Positions 48,690-57,139 of a stretch of 64,000 bases of DNA are shown piece by piece. Under the pieces are notes generated by a model, which did no database searches, had not been told where the DNA came from, and saw nothing but the letters and a program-made list of their open reading frames with translations. This stretch comes from Evansella halocellulosilytica (GTDB lineage Bacteria; Bacillota; Bacilli; Bacillales; Salisediminibacteriaceae). The stretch is from positions 4,532,007-4,596,006 of the forward strand of contig NZ_NIST01000001.1 of assembly GCF_002335745.1 (NCBI RefSeq). The letters are read 5' to 3'. How positions within the stretch are numbered: the first letter of the stretch is position 1; the number at the start of each line of letters is the position of its first letter. The position numbers and the translations under genes are program-made.

Positions 48690-49793
48690 ATGAGGAAAAA
48701 TAGAATAGTGTCTTTACAACAATGGATGAAAAACAATGATGTCGACAGTATCATGCTCCAATCAAGACCGAATAACTTTTATATTACAGGTTTTGATACT
48801 GATCCACATGAACGACTATTAGCTGTTTTTTTATTTCAAGATAAAAATCCGTTTATCGTTTGTCCTGGGATGGAAGTCAATCAAATTCAATATGTCTTTC
48901 AACAAGGAGACATTGTCGGCTATAGTGACTCCGAAAATCCTTGGGAGAAAATTCAACAGCAGTTTGAAAAGATTCACATTTCCCCAAAAAAAATCGCTGT
49001 TGAAAATGCATTATCATGGCAACGTGTTAGAGAAGTGGAAGGAATTTTTCCGCTCGTTGAACTTATCGAAGTCGATGAAGCCATTTTAAATGAACGAATT
49101 ATCAAATCTGAAGATGAACTGAAAATATTACGAGCTGCTGCAAAGCTGGCAGACTTCGGTATAAAAACAGGCGTAGCTGCTTTAGAAGAAGGCGTAACTG
49201 AAATGGAAGTTCTTGCAAAAATCGAATATGAACTAAAGAAAAAAGGTGTACGCGAAATGTCGTTTTCGACGATGGTTCTATTTGGGGAGAAGGCTGGTGA
49301 CCCGCACGGAAATCCTGGCGACCGAAAACTGAAAAAAGGAGATGCCGTCCTTTTTGATTTAGGTGTCGTTTGGGAAGGCTACTGCTCTGATATTACACGT
49401 ACGGTTTTCTTTGACCACGTAAAAGATGAAGACCAAGCTGTCTATGAAACGGTACTTAAAGCACAAGAAGCGTCCCTTTTTGCGAGCAAACCAGGAAACC
49501 GTATCGCTCTCCTTGATAAAACTGCAAGAGAGACCATTTCAAACAACGGTTATGGCGACTACTTTCCTCATCGTATCGGACATGGTTTAGGGATTGAAGT
49601 ACACGAATTCCCATCGATGAATGACCAAAACGAAAGTCTTCTCCAGCCAGGTATGACATTTACTATTGAACCGGGAATTTATATTCCTAATCAGCTTGGA
49701 GTACGCATTGAAGACGATGTCGTCATTACGGAAACAGGCTTTGAAACGTTAACCCAATTCCCGAAAGCATTAACCGTTGTACCTAGCAGATAA
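48690..49793 (+). CDS. M24 family Xaa-Pro dipeptidase/aminopeptidase
   Basis: A 367-residue cytosolic metallopeptidase. The N-terminal creatinase-like domain (about 1-125; RPNFYITGFD in part) is followed by a pita-bread catalytic domain. The five metal ligands fit the M24 pattern: D in LFDLGVVWEGY, D in CSDITRTVFF, H in RIGHGLGIEVHEFP, E in TIEPGIYI, and E in RIEDDVVIT. It probably cleaves X-Pro peptides. The ATG at 48690 has GGAGGTG at good spacing. A terminator follows. Confidence 0.9.
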   Translation: MRKNRIVSLQQWMKNNDVDSIMLQSRPNNFYITGFDTDPHERLLAVFLFQDKNPFIVCPGMEVNQIQYVFQQGDIVGYSDSENPWEKIQQQFEKIHISPKKIAVENALSWQRVREVEGIFPLVELIEVDEAILNERIIKSEDELKILRAAAKLADFGIKTGVAALEEGVTEMEVLAKIEYELKKKGVREMSFSTMVLFGEKAGDPHGNPGDRKLKKGDAVLFDLGVVWEGYCSDITRTVFFDHVKDEDQAVYETVLKAQEASLFASKPGNRIALLDKTARETISNNGYGDYFPHRIGHGLGIEVHEFPSMNDQNESLLQPGMTFTIEPGIYIPNQLGVRIEDDVVITETGFETLTQFPKALTVVPSR

Positions 49794-49810
49794 ATAAGTC
49801 AACGTTATAA

Positions 49811-49853
49811 AGGGCTGTCTCAAAAGTTTCAACTTTGCGGACAGCCCTTTTTT
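49811..49853 (+). terminator. Terminator of the Xaa-Pro peptidase gene
   Basis: AGGGCTGTC/GACAGCCCT (9 bp) with additional pairing in the loop, followed by TTTTTT on the plus strand. Confidence 0.88.
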
Positions 49854-50079
49854 ATTATATTCTTTGTAAACCACAAGCTCTGCCTGCGTGAAAATAAACT
49901 TTCAAGGGTTGTATTCGTGAATCTCTTTAAATGTAACGAATAGTTGGAAGGTATACTGTGCTTCTTCCTCTGCAAGATTAATCGAAGAAGAGAATGCGTC
50001 GAAGCAGCTTGACTGCTTTTCCTACCGCCAAGGATCACGAAACCTTCTCTTGACGGTACTATTACAGTCTTTCCTACCG

Positions 50080-50135
50080 CAAGAGTCACGCACGAGTAGA
50101 TGTCGCACTTGTACTTTGGAGTGAAAGCATTCGAC
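50080..50135 (-). repeat. Fragment of the IS1182 left-end repeat, inverted
   Basis: GCACGAGTAGATGTCGCACT, then TTTGGAGTGAAAGCAT, matches the reverse complement of 6160-6210. Upstream, TCCTACCGC occurs twice (near 50023 and 50074), beside related AAGGATCACG/AAGAGTCACG sequences. Confidence 0.65.
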
Positions 50136-50407
50136 TATAGCGATTTCGAATTCTATATGATTATGAAAAGGGATATCCTCGAAAAACTTTTGACACAGAC
50201 CAAATTAAATAAGGTCCCTTAAGGGACTCTGGTGGTAAGTGTCCTTATAGGGCGAAATTAAAACCGCCCGTTTTACGGACGGATACTTATTTTATAAAAT
50301 AGAATTCGAAGTCGCTGTCTTACGGGAGCATTTTAAAAAATAAATAAGTTGTTGAGGTACTTTTTTTCAACAGCATGTTTCCGAAAACAGTTATGCTTCC
50401 GGCCATT
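50136..50407. other. Intergenic region, no gene recognised
   Basis: Between the repeat fragment and the small secreted-protein gene. Contains AAGGTCCCTTAAGGGACTC (50212-50226 region), a short perfect palindrome GGTCCCTTAAGGGAC-like, but no gene. Confidence 0.4.
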
Positions 50408-50782
50408 TTATGATTGATTTTTCCAGACCCACGTTTTATAGCGGTGATTTCCGTCAAGTAAATGGATTTCCATCCTTTCTATTCCATGAAGGTCTAGTTT
50501 TTCTAATTCATGTATTTGTTCGTTTGTTAGCTTCGGTTCAGACAGGTCTATATGTGATAATAACTTTTCGTATTCCACTTTTGCCTCTTCGCCTTTCACA
50601 ATCGTATTTCCTTTTTCATATTCAAACATATCAGGATTTTCATATTCCCACTCATATTCGATGTCGTTTGCCCAAATCGTTACTTTCATCTCAATGTTTT
50701 CATACCAATCAAAGGCAAATGTTTCATCAGCTGTGAAGAAAATGCCAAGTAATATGATCGAGATCATCATCCATTTTCGCAT
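50408..50782 (-). CDS. Small secreted protein, unknown function
   Basis: A 124-residue exported protein with an N-terminal signal peptide (MRKWMMISIILLGIFFTADE, probable cleavage after TFA near residue 25). The mature domain is acidic (YENIEMKVTIWANDIEYEWEYE; ERMEIHLLDGNHRYKTWVW). It has no lipobox cysteine. The ATG at 50782 has AGGTGAG upstream; a longer frame to 50872 would hide the signal and overlap the SDR gene. I do not recognise the family. It follows the SDR gene by 67 bp on the same strand. Confidence 0.7.
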   Translation of the reverse strand: MRKWMMISIILLGIFFTADETFAFDWYENIEMKVTIWANDIEYEWEYENPDMFEYEKGNTIVKGEEAKVEYEKLLSHIDLSEPKLTNEQIHELEKLDLHGIERMEIHLLDGNHRYKTWVWKNQS

Positions 50783-50849
50783 TTTTGTTCTCACCTCAAC
50801 TAATAGTTTGAGACGAAAATTAGTAAAATATACCTTTATCAATGTATCA

Positions 50850-51608
50850 TTATCTATATCGGTGTAATACATCCATACCGCCGGTAACTTCTATGACGGA
50901 TCCTGTAATCATATCTGCATTTTCATGACTTAAAAAGCTGACTGTACGCGCAATATCTTCACCCGTGCCTGACCGGCCAATCGGAGTTTCATCATCTATC
51001 ATCCCGCGCGCTTGTTCAATCGTAGATTCTTTCATATCACCGACAATCTTCCCTGGGCAAACCATGTTCGCAGTAATCCCATTTTCTGCTTCTTCAATTG
51101 ACACTGTCTTCGTCAATGAAGCTAAACCGACTTTCGCCGCAGCAAACGCAGACCGGTACAGCCAGCCTGGTGAATGATCCGCTCCTTGAAAGCCATAAGT
51201 AATAATCCTTCCATAATTTTGCTTTCTCATCATCGGTATGACTCTTTTAAAAAAATAAAATGCTGCATTCAAGTTTCCGTGAATCATCATTTGCCATTCT
51301 TCCTCTGAGTAATCGGCAAGTTTTTTTCGTTCAAAAATATATGGTCCGGCATTCATGACTAACACATCAATTTTTCCCCATTGTTGTAATGTTTCATCAA
51401 TGACGCGGTTAATATCGCCCTTATTCGTCACATCTCCCTGTACGAACTGAATTCGCTCTAGATGCGTTGACCAATCTTCTTTAAATTGACTAACAGCACG
51501 CTCATCACTACGATAATGGACTGTAACACTGTAACCTTCTTGCAGTAATTGTTCTGTTACTTTCTTTCCTAATCCTTTTGAACCTGCTGTAATTAATGCA
51601 TGCCGCAT
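50850..51608 (-). CDS. Short-chain dehydrogenase/reductase family protein, atypical active site
   Basis: A 252-residue Rossmann-fold protein. The cofactor motif is TAGSKGLGK near the N-terminus, with NAG in VLVMNAGPYIF, and the C-terminal MITGSVIEVTGGMD typical of FabG-like enzymes. The usual catalytic YxxxK reads FAAAK (in RSAFAAAKVGL), and the usual serine region reads RIITYGFQGAD, so the standard Ser-Tyr pair seems absent. It may be a non-classical SDR; I recall a similar sequence in B. subtilis YtkK. The ATG at 51608 has GAGGAG upstream. Confidence 0.85.
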   Translation of the reverse strand: MRHALITAGSKGLGKKVTEQLLQEGYSVTVHYRSDERAVSQFKEDWSTHLERIQFVQGDVTNKGDINRVIDETLQQWGKIDVLVMNAGPYIFERKKLADYSEEEWQMMIHGNLNAAFYFFKRVIPMMRKQNYGRIITYGFQGADHSPGWLYRSAFAAAKVGLASLTKTVSIEEAENGITANMVCPGKIVGDMKESTIEQARGMIDDETPIGRSGTGEDIARTVSFLSHENADMITGSVIEVTGGMDVLHRYR

Positions 51609-51931
51609 CGGTTCACTCCTCCACAACACCCATATTTTTCTTCCCATTTTTCTTCATTGTCTTTATTATATCTATAAGTTCATTCTCTTGTAAAAAAACT
51701 TGACCACGATTTCTTTATCTGTTCATTTTTTTAGTAAGACTGGTATATCAAATGCTTCATCTAGCCAAACCCAACAGTGACTTTAAAAACTTAAGTAAAA
51801 AAACGACTTCCCATGGAACATGTCCACTCCACTAATATAAAAATATAGATAAATGTTGAATTTATACCTCTATATTTTTTACATTCGTAAGAGAGCACTG
51901 TTGGGAAGTCATTTTTACACCTAGTTACTTT
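51609..51931. other. Intergenic region with long inverted repeat
   Basis: No gene is visible. ACGACTTCCCA (51803-51813) and TGGGAAGTC (51902-51910) are inverted and bracket about 88 bp. Inside, AAATATAGATAAAT and ATTTATACCTCTATATTT can pair too. It lies downstream of the minus-strand small gene at 51932 and may be its terminator or a small MITE-like element. Confidence 0.45.
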
Positions 51932-52090
51932 TCATTTTTCATCCAGATTCGCTTCTTGCTGCAGTTGTTCGTCTTCTTCATTCGTTAAAGACTGTGAATG
52001 TTGATAATATGAACTAATTAACTGGTCATGGACATAGTTTTGTCCATCTTCTTCTGTAAACTTCTGATCATTATATTTCCGTTTTTCCAT
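51932..52090 (-). CDS. Small acidic protein, unknown function
   Basis: A 52-residue protein starting MEKRKYNDQKFTEEDGQN and ending in a Gln/Glu-rich tail (EDEQLQQEANLDEK). It is hydrophilic, with no membrane segment or cysteine. GGAGGG lies eight to nine bases before the ATG at 52090; another ATG two codons earlier is too close to that site. I do not recognise the family. It is divergent from the universal stress gene. Codon usage and the binding site support a real gene. Confidence 0.6.
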   Translation of the reverse strand: MEKRKYNDQKFTEEDGQNYVHDQLISSYYQHSQSLTNEEDEQLQQEANLDEK

Positions 52091-52227
52091 TTTCATATCC
52101 CTCCCTTTTTCTCAAGTAGTATGTGTCAAATCATCGACGAATATCACGATATTTCGTATAAATACAATGATTTTGGTATAATAAGAGAAGCAACATCTGA
52201 TTATTTTACGAAGGAGGCTGACGATAA

Positions 52228-52677
52228 ATGAGTGTTCGTTATCATAACATTCTCGTAGCAGTCGACGGGTCAGACGAGGCAAGAAGAGCATTTAAAAAAG
52301 CATCACTTTTATGTACGGAGCATGGTGCAAAGTTAATTATTGTCCATATTGTCGATACACGTACCTTTGCATCTGTAGAACATTATGACCGAACGATTTT
52401 ATCAGAAACAGAAGAATACGCGAACAACATGCTCGCAGAGTATAAGCAACAAGCACTAGATGCCGGGGTAAAAGATGTAACATTAGTCATTGATTATGGT
52501 TCTCCGAAAGTAAAGATTGCTAAAGATGTCGCTAAAAAACATGAAATTGATCTCATTGTTACAGGGGCCACTGGTTTAAATGCGGTGGAACGATTTTTAA
52601 TCGGAAGTGTGTCAGAGCATATCGCAAGGCATGCACGTTGTGATGTCTTAATTGTTCGTACAGATTCTAACGAATAG
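52228..52677 (+). CDS. Universal stress protein, UspA family
   Basis: A 149-residue single-domain Usp protein. The N-terminus has ILVAVDGSDEARRAFKKA with the nucleotide-contacting aspartate. The C-terminal ATP-binding pattern G-2x-G-9x-G-S is complete (GATGLNAVERFLIGSVSEHI). It therefore probably binds ATP; the role is in stress survival in general, with no specific partner visible. The start has GGAGG eight bases upstream. The next gene begins 15 bp after its stop, so they form a pair. Confidence 0.92.
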   Translation: MSVRYHNILVAVDGSDEARRAFKKASLLCTEHGAKLIIVHIVDTRTFASVEHYDRTILSETEEYANNMLAEYKQQALDAGVKDVTLVIDYGSPKVKIAKDVAKKHEIDLIVTGATGLNAVERFLIGSVSEHIARHARCDVLIVRTDSNE

Positions 52678-52692
52678 ATGGGAGGGATATCT

Positions 52693-53010
52693 TTGTCAAT
52701 TACGTTTGTTTATGACGAACGCCTCGGGATTTCTATTCCGAACCTCAGCTGTGAATGGAAATCACTAAGTCAATCCCAACAAGAAAATACGATCTCTGAA
52801 TGGGAAACGTACCGAGGCGATATCCCTGAACGAGTAAAAGAAATTGAACATGAAATTAACCAGCTTCAAGAAAGGTTATATATTGAAGATGATTTTGATA
52901 GAAGCTGTCATCTCAATGAACAAATCTCAGAGTTAGCTTCAGTCATTAATGACCTATGGATTTGGTACAGAACGAATGCATCTGTTACTGAATCGAAAAC
53001 ACATTTTTAA
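52693..53010 (+). CDS. Hypothetical protein linked to uspA
   Basis: A 105-residue soluble protein starting MSITFVYDERLGISIPNLSCEWKS (shown in part) with a helical, probably coiled-coil middle (RVKEIEHEINQLQERLYIEDD). The TTG at 52693 has GGGAGGG six to seven bases upstream; the frame reaching to the uspA stop would absorb that site. I do not recognise the family. Its place right behind uspA suggests co-transcription. An IS1182 left-end fragment begins 40 bp after the stop. Confidence 0.65.
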   Translation: MSITFVYDERLGISIPNLSCEWKSLSQSQQENTISEWETYRGDIPERVKEIEHEINQLQERLYIEDDFDRSCHLNEQISELASVINDLWIWYRTNASVTESKTHF

Positions 53011-53049
53011 GTAATAGTAGAAACGCACCAAAAATTCCCGGCCATATGG

Positions 53050-53216
53050 AGGAGGGGACAAAACATAGTAAATTAGAGTGGCCCTCATCGTGAGAGCCAT
53101 TTCTTATTTACAGGAACTTAATTCGGGTTGATTAAAAAAACTCGCTTGCACTCCAGAGCACAAGTTCGACATCTTCTTGTGCTGGACTTCGTAGTGCCTT
53201 CATTGCCGCGGGCAAG
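53050..53216 (+). mobile_element. Solo left end of the IS1182-type element
   Basis: AGGAGGGGACAAAA resembles the left terminal repeat at 6064. The next 160 bp follow 6078-6250 closely: GGCCCTCATCGTGAGAGCC, CTCGCTTGCACTCCAGAGCA, then GCCGCGGGCAAGGCTT. No transposase sequence or right end follows, so it is a fragment. Confidence 0.78.
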
Positions 53217-53301
53217 GCTTAAGCTTCTTAGGTGAACACTGTGTGCATCTAGGGGATTTTAAGCCAAAGGACTTTTGGAACAAAACAAAATTATTTCTCT
53301 T

Positions 53302-54198
53302 TTATTCTTTTCGCTCTAACAATAACCTTTTTTGGTAAAACATATGAGCTGACTCCGATATAAGATATGAAAACTGATAATTCATCGTTGCACCTAAAGC
53401 AATGCCTAGAACAGGAATACCTTGAATAACTTTTTTACGGGCAAAAGATAAAAACACCAGCTTTGCAATATTGTGTAAAGGTTTTTGCAGCCACGCTTGT
53501 GTTGTCACATCTTCTTCACCTTCGTAAAACATAAATTGCTCCCCGCTAGCACTTACCTCATTAATCAATTGATCCCAAGCTTGTTTTCGCAAATGCTGCG
53601 GCAATGAAATCGCATGAAATAACTTTAATACGAGCATCATCTCGTAAGGTTTTCTCAAATCATAGCCATACGTCAATGATGTCAGTTGTACCGTTCTTAA
53701 GTTGATAGCAAGCATCAGTGGAAGGTCACTTAGCGTAAAAACGATTCCTCCTATCCCAGTTAAGCCTCCTTGGGCGAACGATGTCAATCGTTGTTTTGCT
53801 AGCTGCTTTTTTGCGATAAAACGAAGTTGATCAATCGACAGCATTTTCATATCTTCAACAGTTTCAATTTGACTGTTGAAGACTCTTGCCTGTGTAAGGA
53901 TAAAATCCATTGCCTGTTGGTCAAAACGACCTTGCTGTACTGTTGCATGAAGATGAAATAGGATACTGTCTAACGTTGTAAGCATTTTTTTCTTCCATTT
54001 CGGGTCCAGCATCTCTATACTTTTATCGAGCCACCTTTGATATGTCTTGGATATGTCGGTTCCAGTATGATCTAGCTCATTTGTTTCCCATTGGATAATA
54101 TCATTCCAAACAGTTTCTTCGCGGTTTGTCCAGCTCATTTTAAGTTGCCAACTCCTTTTTTCGTGTTCAATAATTAAACATTCTTCACCAATGAGCAT
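53302..54198 (-). CDS. EcsC family protein
   Basis: A 298-residue protein with the EcsC domain (about 90-285; FAQGGLTGIGGIVFTLSDLP, RTVQLTSLTYGYDL, FARKKVIQGIPVLGIALGA). The glycine-rich hydrophobic stretches may associate with the membrane. EcsC-domain function is poorly known. The ATG at 54198 has AAGGAAAG close upstream. It follows ackA on the same strand with a terminator between. Confidence 0.85.
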   Translation of the reverse strand: MLIGEECLIIEHEKRSWQLKMSWTNREETVWNDIIQWETNELDHTGTDISKTYQRWLDKSIEMLDPKWKKKMLTTLDSILFHLHATVQQGRFDQQAMDFILTQARVFNSQIETVEDMKMLSIDQLRFIAKKQLAKQRLTSFAQGGLTGIGGIVFTLSDLPLMLAINLRTVQLTSLTYGYDLRKPYEMMLVLKLFHAISLPQHLRKQAWDQLINEVSASGEQFMFYEGEEDVTTQAWLQKPLHNIAKLVFLSFARKKVIQGIPVLGIALGATMNYQFSYLISESAHMFYQKRLLLERKE

Positions 54199-54242
54199 CT
54201 TTCCTTCAATAGCTATAAAATTTGACCTAATTTACCACAAAG

Positions 54243-54277
54243 AAAAAGCACCGGTATGATTGGAGTTTTACCGGTGC
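54243..54277 (-). terminator. Terminator of ackA
   Basis: GCACCGGTA/TACCGGTGC (9 bp, exact) followed on the minus strand by TTTTTC, 15 bp after the ackA stop. Confidence 0.92.
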
Positions 54278-54291
54278 AAATAAGTATACAA

Positions 54292-55479
54292 TTATTGAGT
54301 TAATCTAATTGTATCACGAGCTATCATTACTTCTTCATTTGTAGGAATGACAATTACTTTCACAGGCGAATGAGGATAATTTAAAAATGCTTCTTTTCCT
54401 CGTACTTTATTTAAGGAAGGATCCCAATAAATGCCCATGAACTCAAGGCCTTTTAATACTTGAGCACGAATCGTGTCACTATTTTCACCAATTCCAGCAG
54501 TGAAAATAACGGCATCAAGACCGTGCATACGGGATGCATAAGAACCAATATATTTATGAATTCGGGAAGTAAATACTTCAAGTGCTAGTTTTGCACGTTC
54601 ATTTCCTTCTTCTGCTTGGATTTCAATATCACGCAAGTCACTTGAAAAACCTGAAAGGGCTAGCATGCCACTTTTTTTATTCAACACTTGAATGACTTCT
54701 TCTGCACTTTGGTTTGTCTTTTCCATAATATAAGGGATGAGCGCCGGGTCAATATTTCCTGAACGAGTTCCCATCGTTACCCCTGCTAACGGTGTGAATC
54801 CCATAGAAGTATCTATTGATTTCCCACCATCAATCGCAGCGATACTTGCACCGTTTCCTAAGTGACAAGAAATTAACCGCAAGTGTTCCAGTGGACGTCC
54901 AAGAATTTCTGAAGCACGTTGAGAAACATACTTATGCGACGTACCGTGGAAACCGTATTTACGTATACCATAGTCTTCATAATATTCATAAGGAAGGCTG
55001 TATAAATAAGATTCTTTTGGCATTGTTTGATGAAATGCTGTATCAAATACTGCTACTGCCGGTACATTTGGCAGCACTTCTTGGAAGGCACGAATGCCAA
55101 CTAAGTTAGCCGGATTATGAAGTGGAGCAAGTTCAGATACTTCTTCAATACCTGCAATCACTTCTTCATTTATTACAACAGAATCGTTGAATTTTTCGCC
55201 ACCGTGAACAACACGATGGCCAATTCCATCTATCTCGTCAAGTGAAGTGATAATATGAAATGTAATCAACTTGTCTAATAAAATTTTTACTGCTTTTGCA
55301 TGATCTTCAATGTCAGCTATATCCTTCTTTTTTTCTCCATCTACTTCAATCATAAAGATTGAATCTTTTAAGCCTATACGTTCAACAACACCTTTTGTAA
55401 CGACTGTTTCTTCAGGCATGTCTAACAGTTGGAATTTTAACGATGAGCTCCCCGCGTTAATCGCGATAATTTTGGACAT
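54292..55479 (-). CDS. ackA: Acetate kinase
   Basis: Makes ATP and acetate from acetyl phosphate in overflow metabolism. The 395-residue enzyme has the N-terminal phosphate loop [10 protein letters not shown], the catalytic region [11 protein letters not shown] and [14 protein letters not shown], and [10 protein letters not shown] near the C-terminus. Length is normal. A clear promoter lies 200 bp upstream, with a cre-like but imperfect repeat just downstream of the -10. In B. subtilis ackA is activated by CcpA. Its upstream neighbour ytxK is also that of B. subtilis. Confidence 0.97.
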   Translation of the reverse strand: MSKIIAINAGSSSLKFQLLDMPEETVVTKGVVERIGLKDSIFMIEVDGEKKKDIADIEDHAKAVKILLDKLITFHIITSLDEIDGIGHRVVHGGEKFNDSVVINEEVIAGIEEVSELAPLHNPANLVGIRAFQEVLPNVPAVAVFDTAFHQTMPKESYLYSLPYEYYEDYGIRKYGFHGTSHKYVSQRASEILGRPLEHLRLISCHLGNGASIAAIDGGKSIDTSMGFTPLAGVTMGTRSGNIDPALIPYIMEKTNQSAEEVIQVLNKKSGMLALSGFSSDLRDIEIQAEEGNERAKLALEVFTSRIHKYIGSYASRMHGLDAVIFTAGIGENSDTIRAQVLKGLEFMGIYWDPSLNKVRGKEAFLNYPHSPVKVIVIPTNEEVMIARDTIRLTQ

Positions 55480-55687
55480 CTGTTAACCGCTCCTTTTTAT
55501 CAAAAAATAAATTGATTAGTTTTCATGAAAGAAGAAGAGGTTTACCTCTTCTATAAAACCAATGTCTCCTATTGTTTTCACCATACACTATTAAACACTA
55601 TGTTTTACAGTTTTGCAACCTCTGTTTCATGAAAGCGCATTAACAGAATATAACACAGAAAAATCACAAAAGTCTCATTAAAAAGGG

Positions 55688-55729
55688 TTGAAAAACGTTT
55701 CATTATAATCTGTTCATATTTCAAAACAA
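55688..55729 (-). promoter_or_regulatory. ackA promoter with cre-like inverted repeat
   Basis: On the minus strand a perfect -10 TATAAT (55702-55707) is preceded by TTGTTT (55724-55729) with a 16-base spacer. Immediately downstream, TGAAACGTTTTTCA (55688-55701) is an inverted repeat like a cre site, but its CG is off centre by one base. Binding there would block rather than activate. Confidence 0.45.
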
Positions 55730-55782
55730 AAACAATGAAACAGTTATATTGTGAATAGTATCAGTTTTATGAATATTTGCCG

Positions 55783-56784
55783 TTACGTAGACAAATGCTC
55801 ATCAAACCAGTCTGAAATACGCTTCATCATATCTTGTAGAGATTGTTCATTCGCAAAGGAAGGAAGTTCCGCCAATAATGCTTGCTTTGGTCCTTGTATT
55901 CCTTTTGTACGTTTTCGTACTATGAGTATACTTTTTCCCCACTGTTCATTTTTAAACATTGATTTCGGCAGTTGCATTAATGAATAAATGTATCCATCTG
56001 ATTTTAAATATTCATGAAGCTTTTTCGCTTCAGCTGATTCAAAAATGAAATTAGGTACAATGAAAAACATAAAACCGCCTTCTTTTACGTGAGTCATCGA
56101 CTGTTCAATTAATAAATGATGGACAAAAGAATGCCCTTCATCTGCTTTTAATTGATATGATTCGGCAATATCATCATTAGGATAAAATCCGACTGGAAGG
56201 TCTGATACAACGACATCCACATTTCGAATAGTCGGTGTCGCTACACTGTCTTGATGAAAAAGGTCGATAGGATGTGATTGTAGGTTTGCATTAACATAAG
56301 CTAATTTTAGTAATGTTTCATCAGCTTCCGCACCGATTCCGTGTGATGAACGTTTTAATTGATTCATAACACCTGTTAGTAAGTTCCCGGCTCCTACAGC
56401 TGGATCTAATACAATCGTTACTTCATTGCTTTTTTCATAACTGAGAACTTTTTCAACTAAGTAGCCGACAAATAAGCTGACAGCATCAGGTGTCATAGCA
56501 TGATGCGGCTGTGTTCCTTCTTTCATCCCTTTTAAAACAGCGAGCTGGACTGCTCTTCGACTTTCTTCTTTATGTATTGTGTCACTTGTTGGAGCTTGGT
56601 CAATTAATTTTTCGAGCTTTTTCTTTCTGATCTCATCAGTTATTTGTTCAACTTCTCCTTGAAAAAGTATTTCTCCCATTACACCTAGCGCATCTAAATA
56701 AGGGATGTCCAATTCTTCTTTAAGAATCGTAGCCCCTTCGTCTAATACTTCAAACATTTTTTCAGTATTTGTTTCTGCATGCAT
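55783..56784 (-). CDS. ytxK: YtxK-type class I methyltransferase
   Basis: A 333-residue protein with an N-terminal helical region and a C-terminal N6-adenine-type methyltransferase fold. Motif I reads VLDPAVGAGNLLTGV. The catalytic NPPY-type motif reads SDLPVGFYP, so the usual first Asn is replaced by Ser/Asp. It resembles HsdM-like modification subunits, but no specificity or restriction partner is nearby. Position upstream of ackA matches B. subtilis ytxK. The ATG at 56784 has AGGAGA upstream. The substrate is unknown. Confidence 0.88.
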   Translation of the reverse strand: MHAETNTEKMFEVLDEGATILKEELDIPYLDALGVMGEILFQGEVEQITDEIRKKKLEKLIDQAPTSDTIHKEESRRAVQLAVLKGMKEGTQPHHAMTPDAVSLFVGYLVEKVLSYEKSNEVTIVLDPAVGAGNLLTGVMNQLKRSSHGIGAEADETLLKLAYVNANLQSHPIDLFHQDSVATPTIRNVDVVVSDLPVGFYPNDDIAESYQLKADEGHSFVHHLLIEQSMTHVKEGGFMFFIVPNFIFESAEAKKLHEYLKSDGYIYSLMQLPKSMFKNEQWGKSILIVRKRTKGIQGPKQALLAELPSFANEQSLQDMMKRISDWFDEHLST

Positions 56785-56929
56785 CGCTCTCTCTCCTATC
56801 ATCATTGTTCATTCAAGTATTGTACCAAAAATACTTAGGTTATGCTTAAATGAAGCGAATTGAAACACTCATGTGTTTTGATCTTTTTAATTTTCACTAT
56901 TTATTTGGACTGAAGTTGAAATACACTTC

Positions 56930-57060
56930 GCTTTCCGCGGATGACTAGTGAGCCTCGAACTCCACTCTTGTTACGTTCTATGGGGTCTCACTTTGGTAGC
57001 TATTCCCGTAGGAGTCTACGTGCTTTCAACTGCTTCCATCATCTAACATTCGGTATATGG
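56930..57060. repeat. Dispersed Bacillaceae intergenic repeat
   Basis: The stretch CACTTCGCTTTCCGCGGATG ... CCCGTAGGAGTCTACGTGCT is a familiar dispersed repeat pattern of Bacillus-group genomes (CGCTTTCCGCGG...GGAGTCTACGTGCTTTC). GTTGAAATACACTTC and the terminal GTGCTTTCAAC can pair. No coding potential. Confidence 0.65.
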
Positions 57061-57139
57061 GAAGCTACTCCTTTTTTCATGTCTTAGAAACGGTGAGTCG
57101 CAAAGATTCAGATGTATGAAATTTATTCGTATGTTAAAA

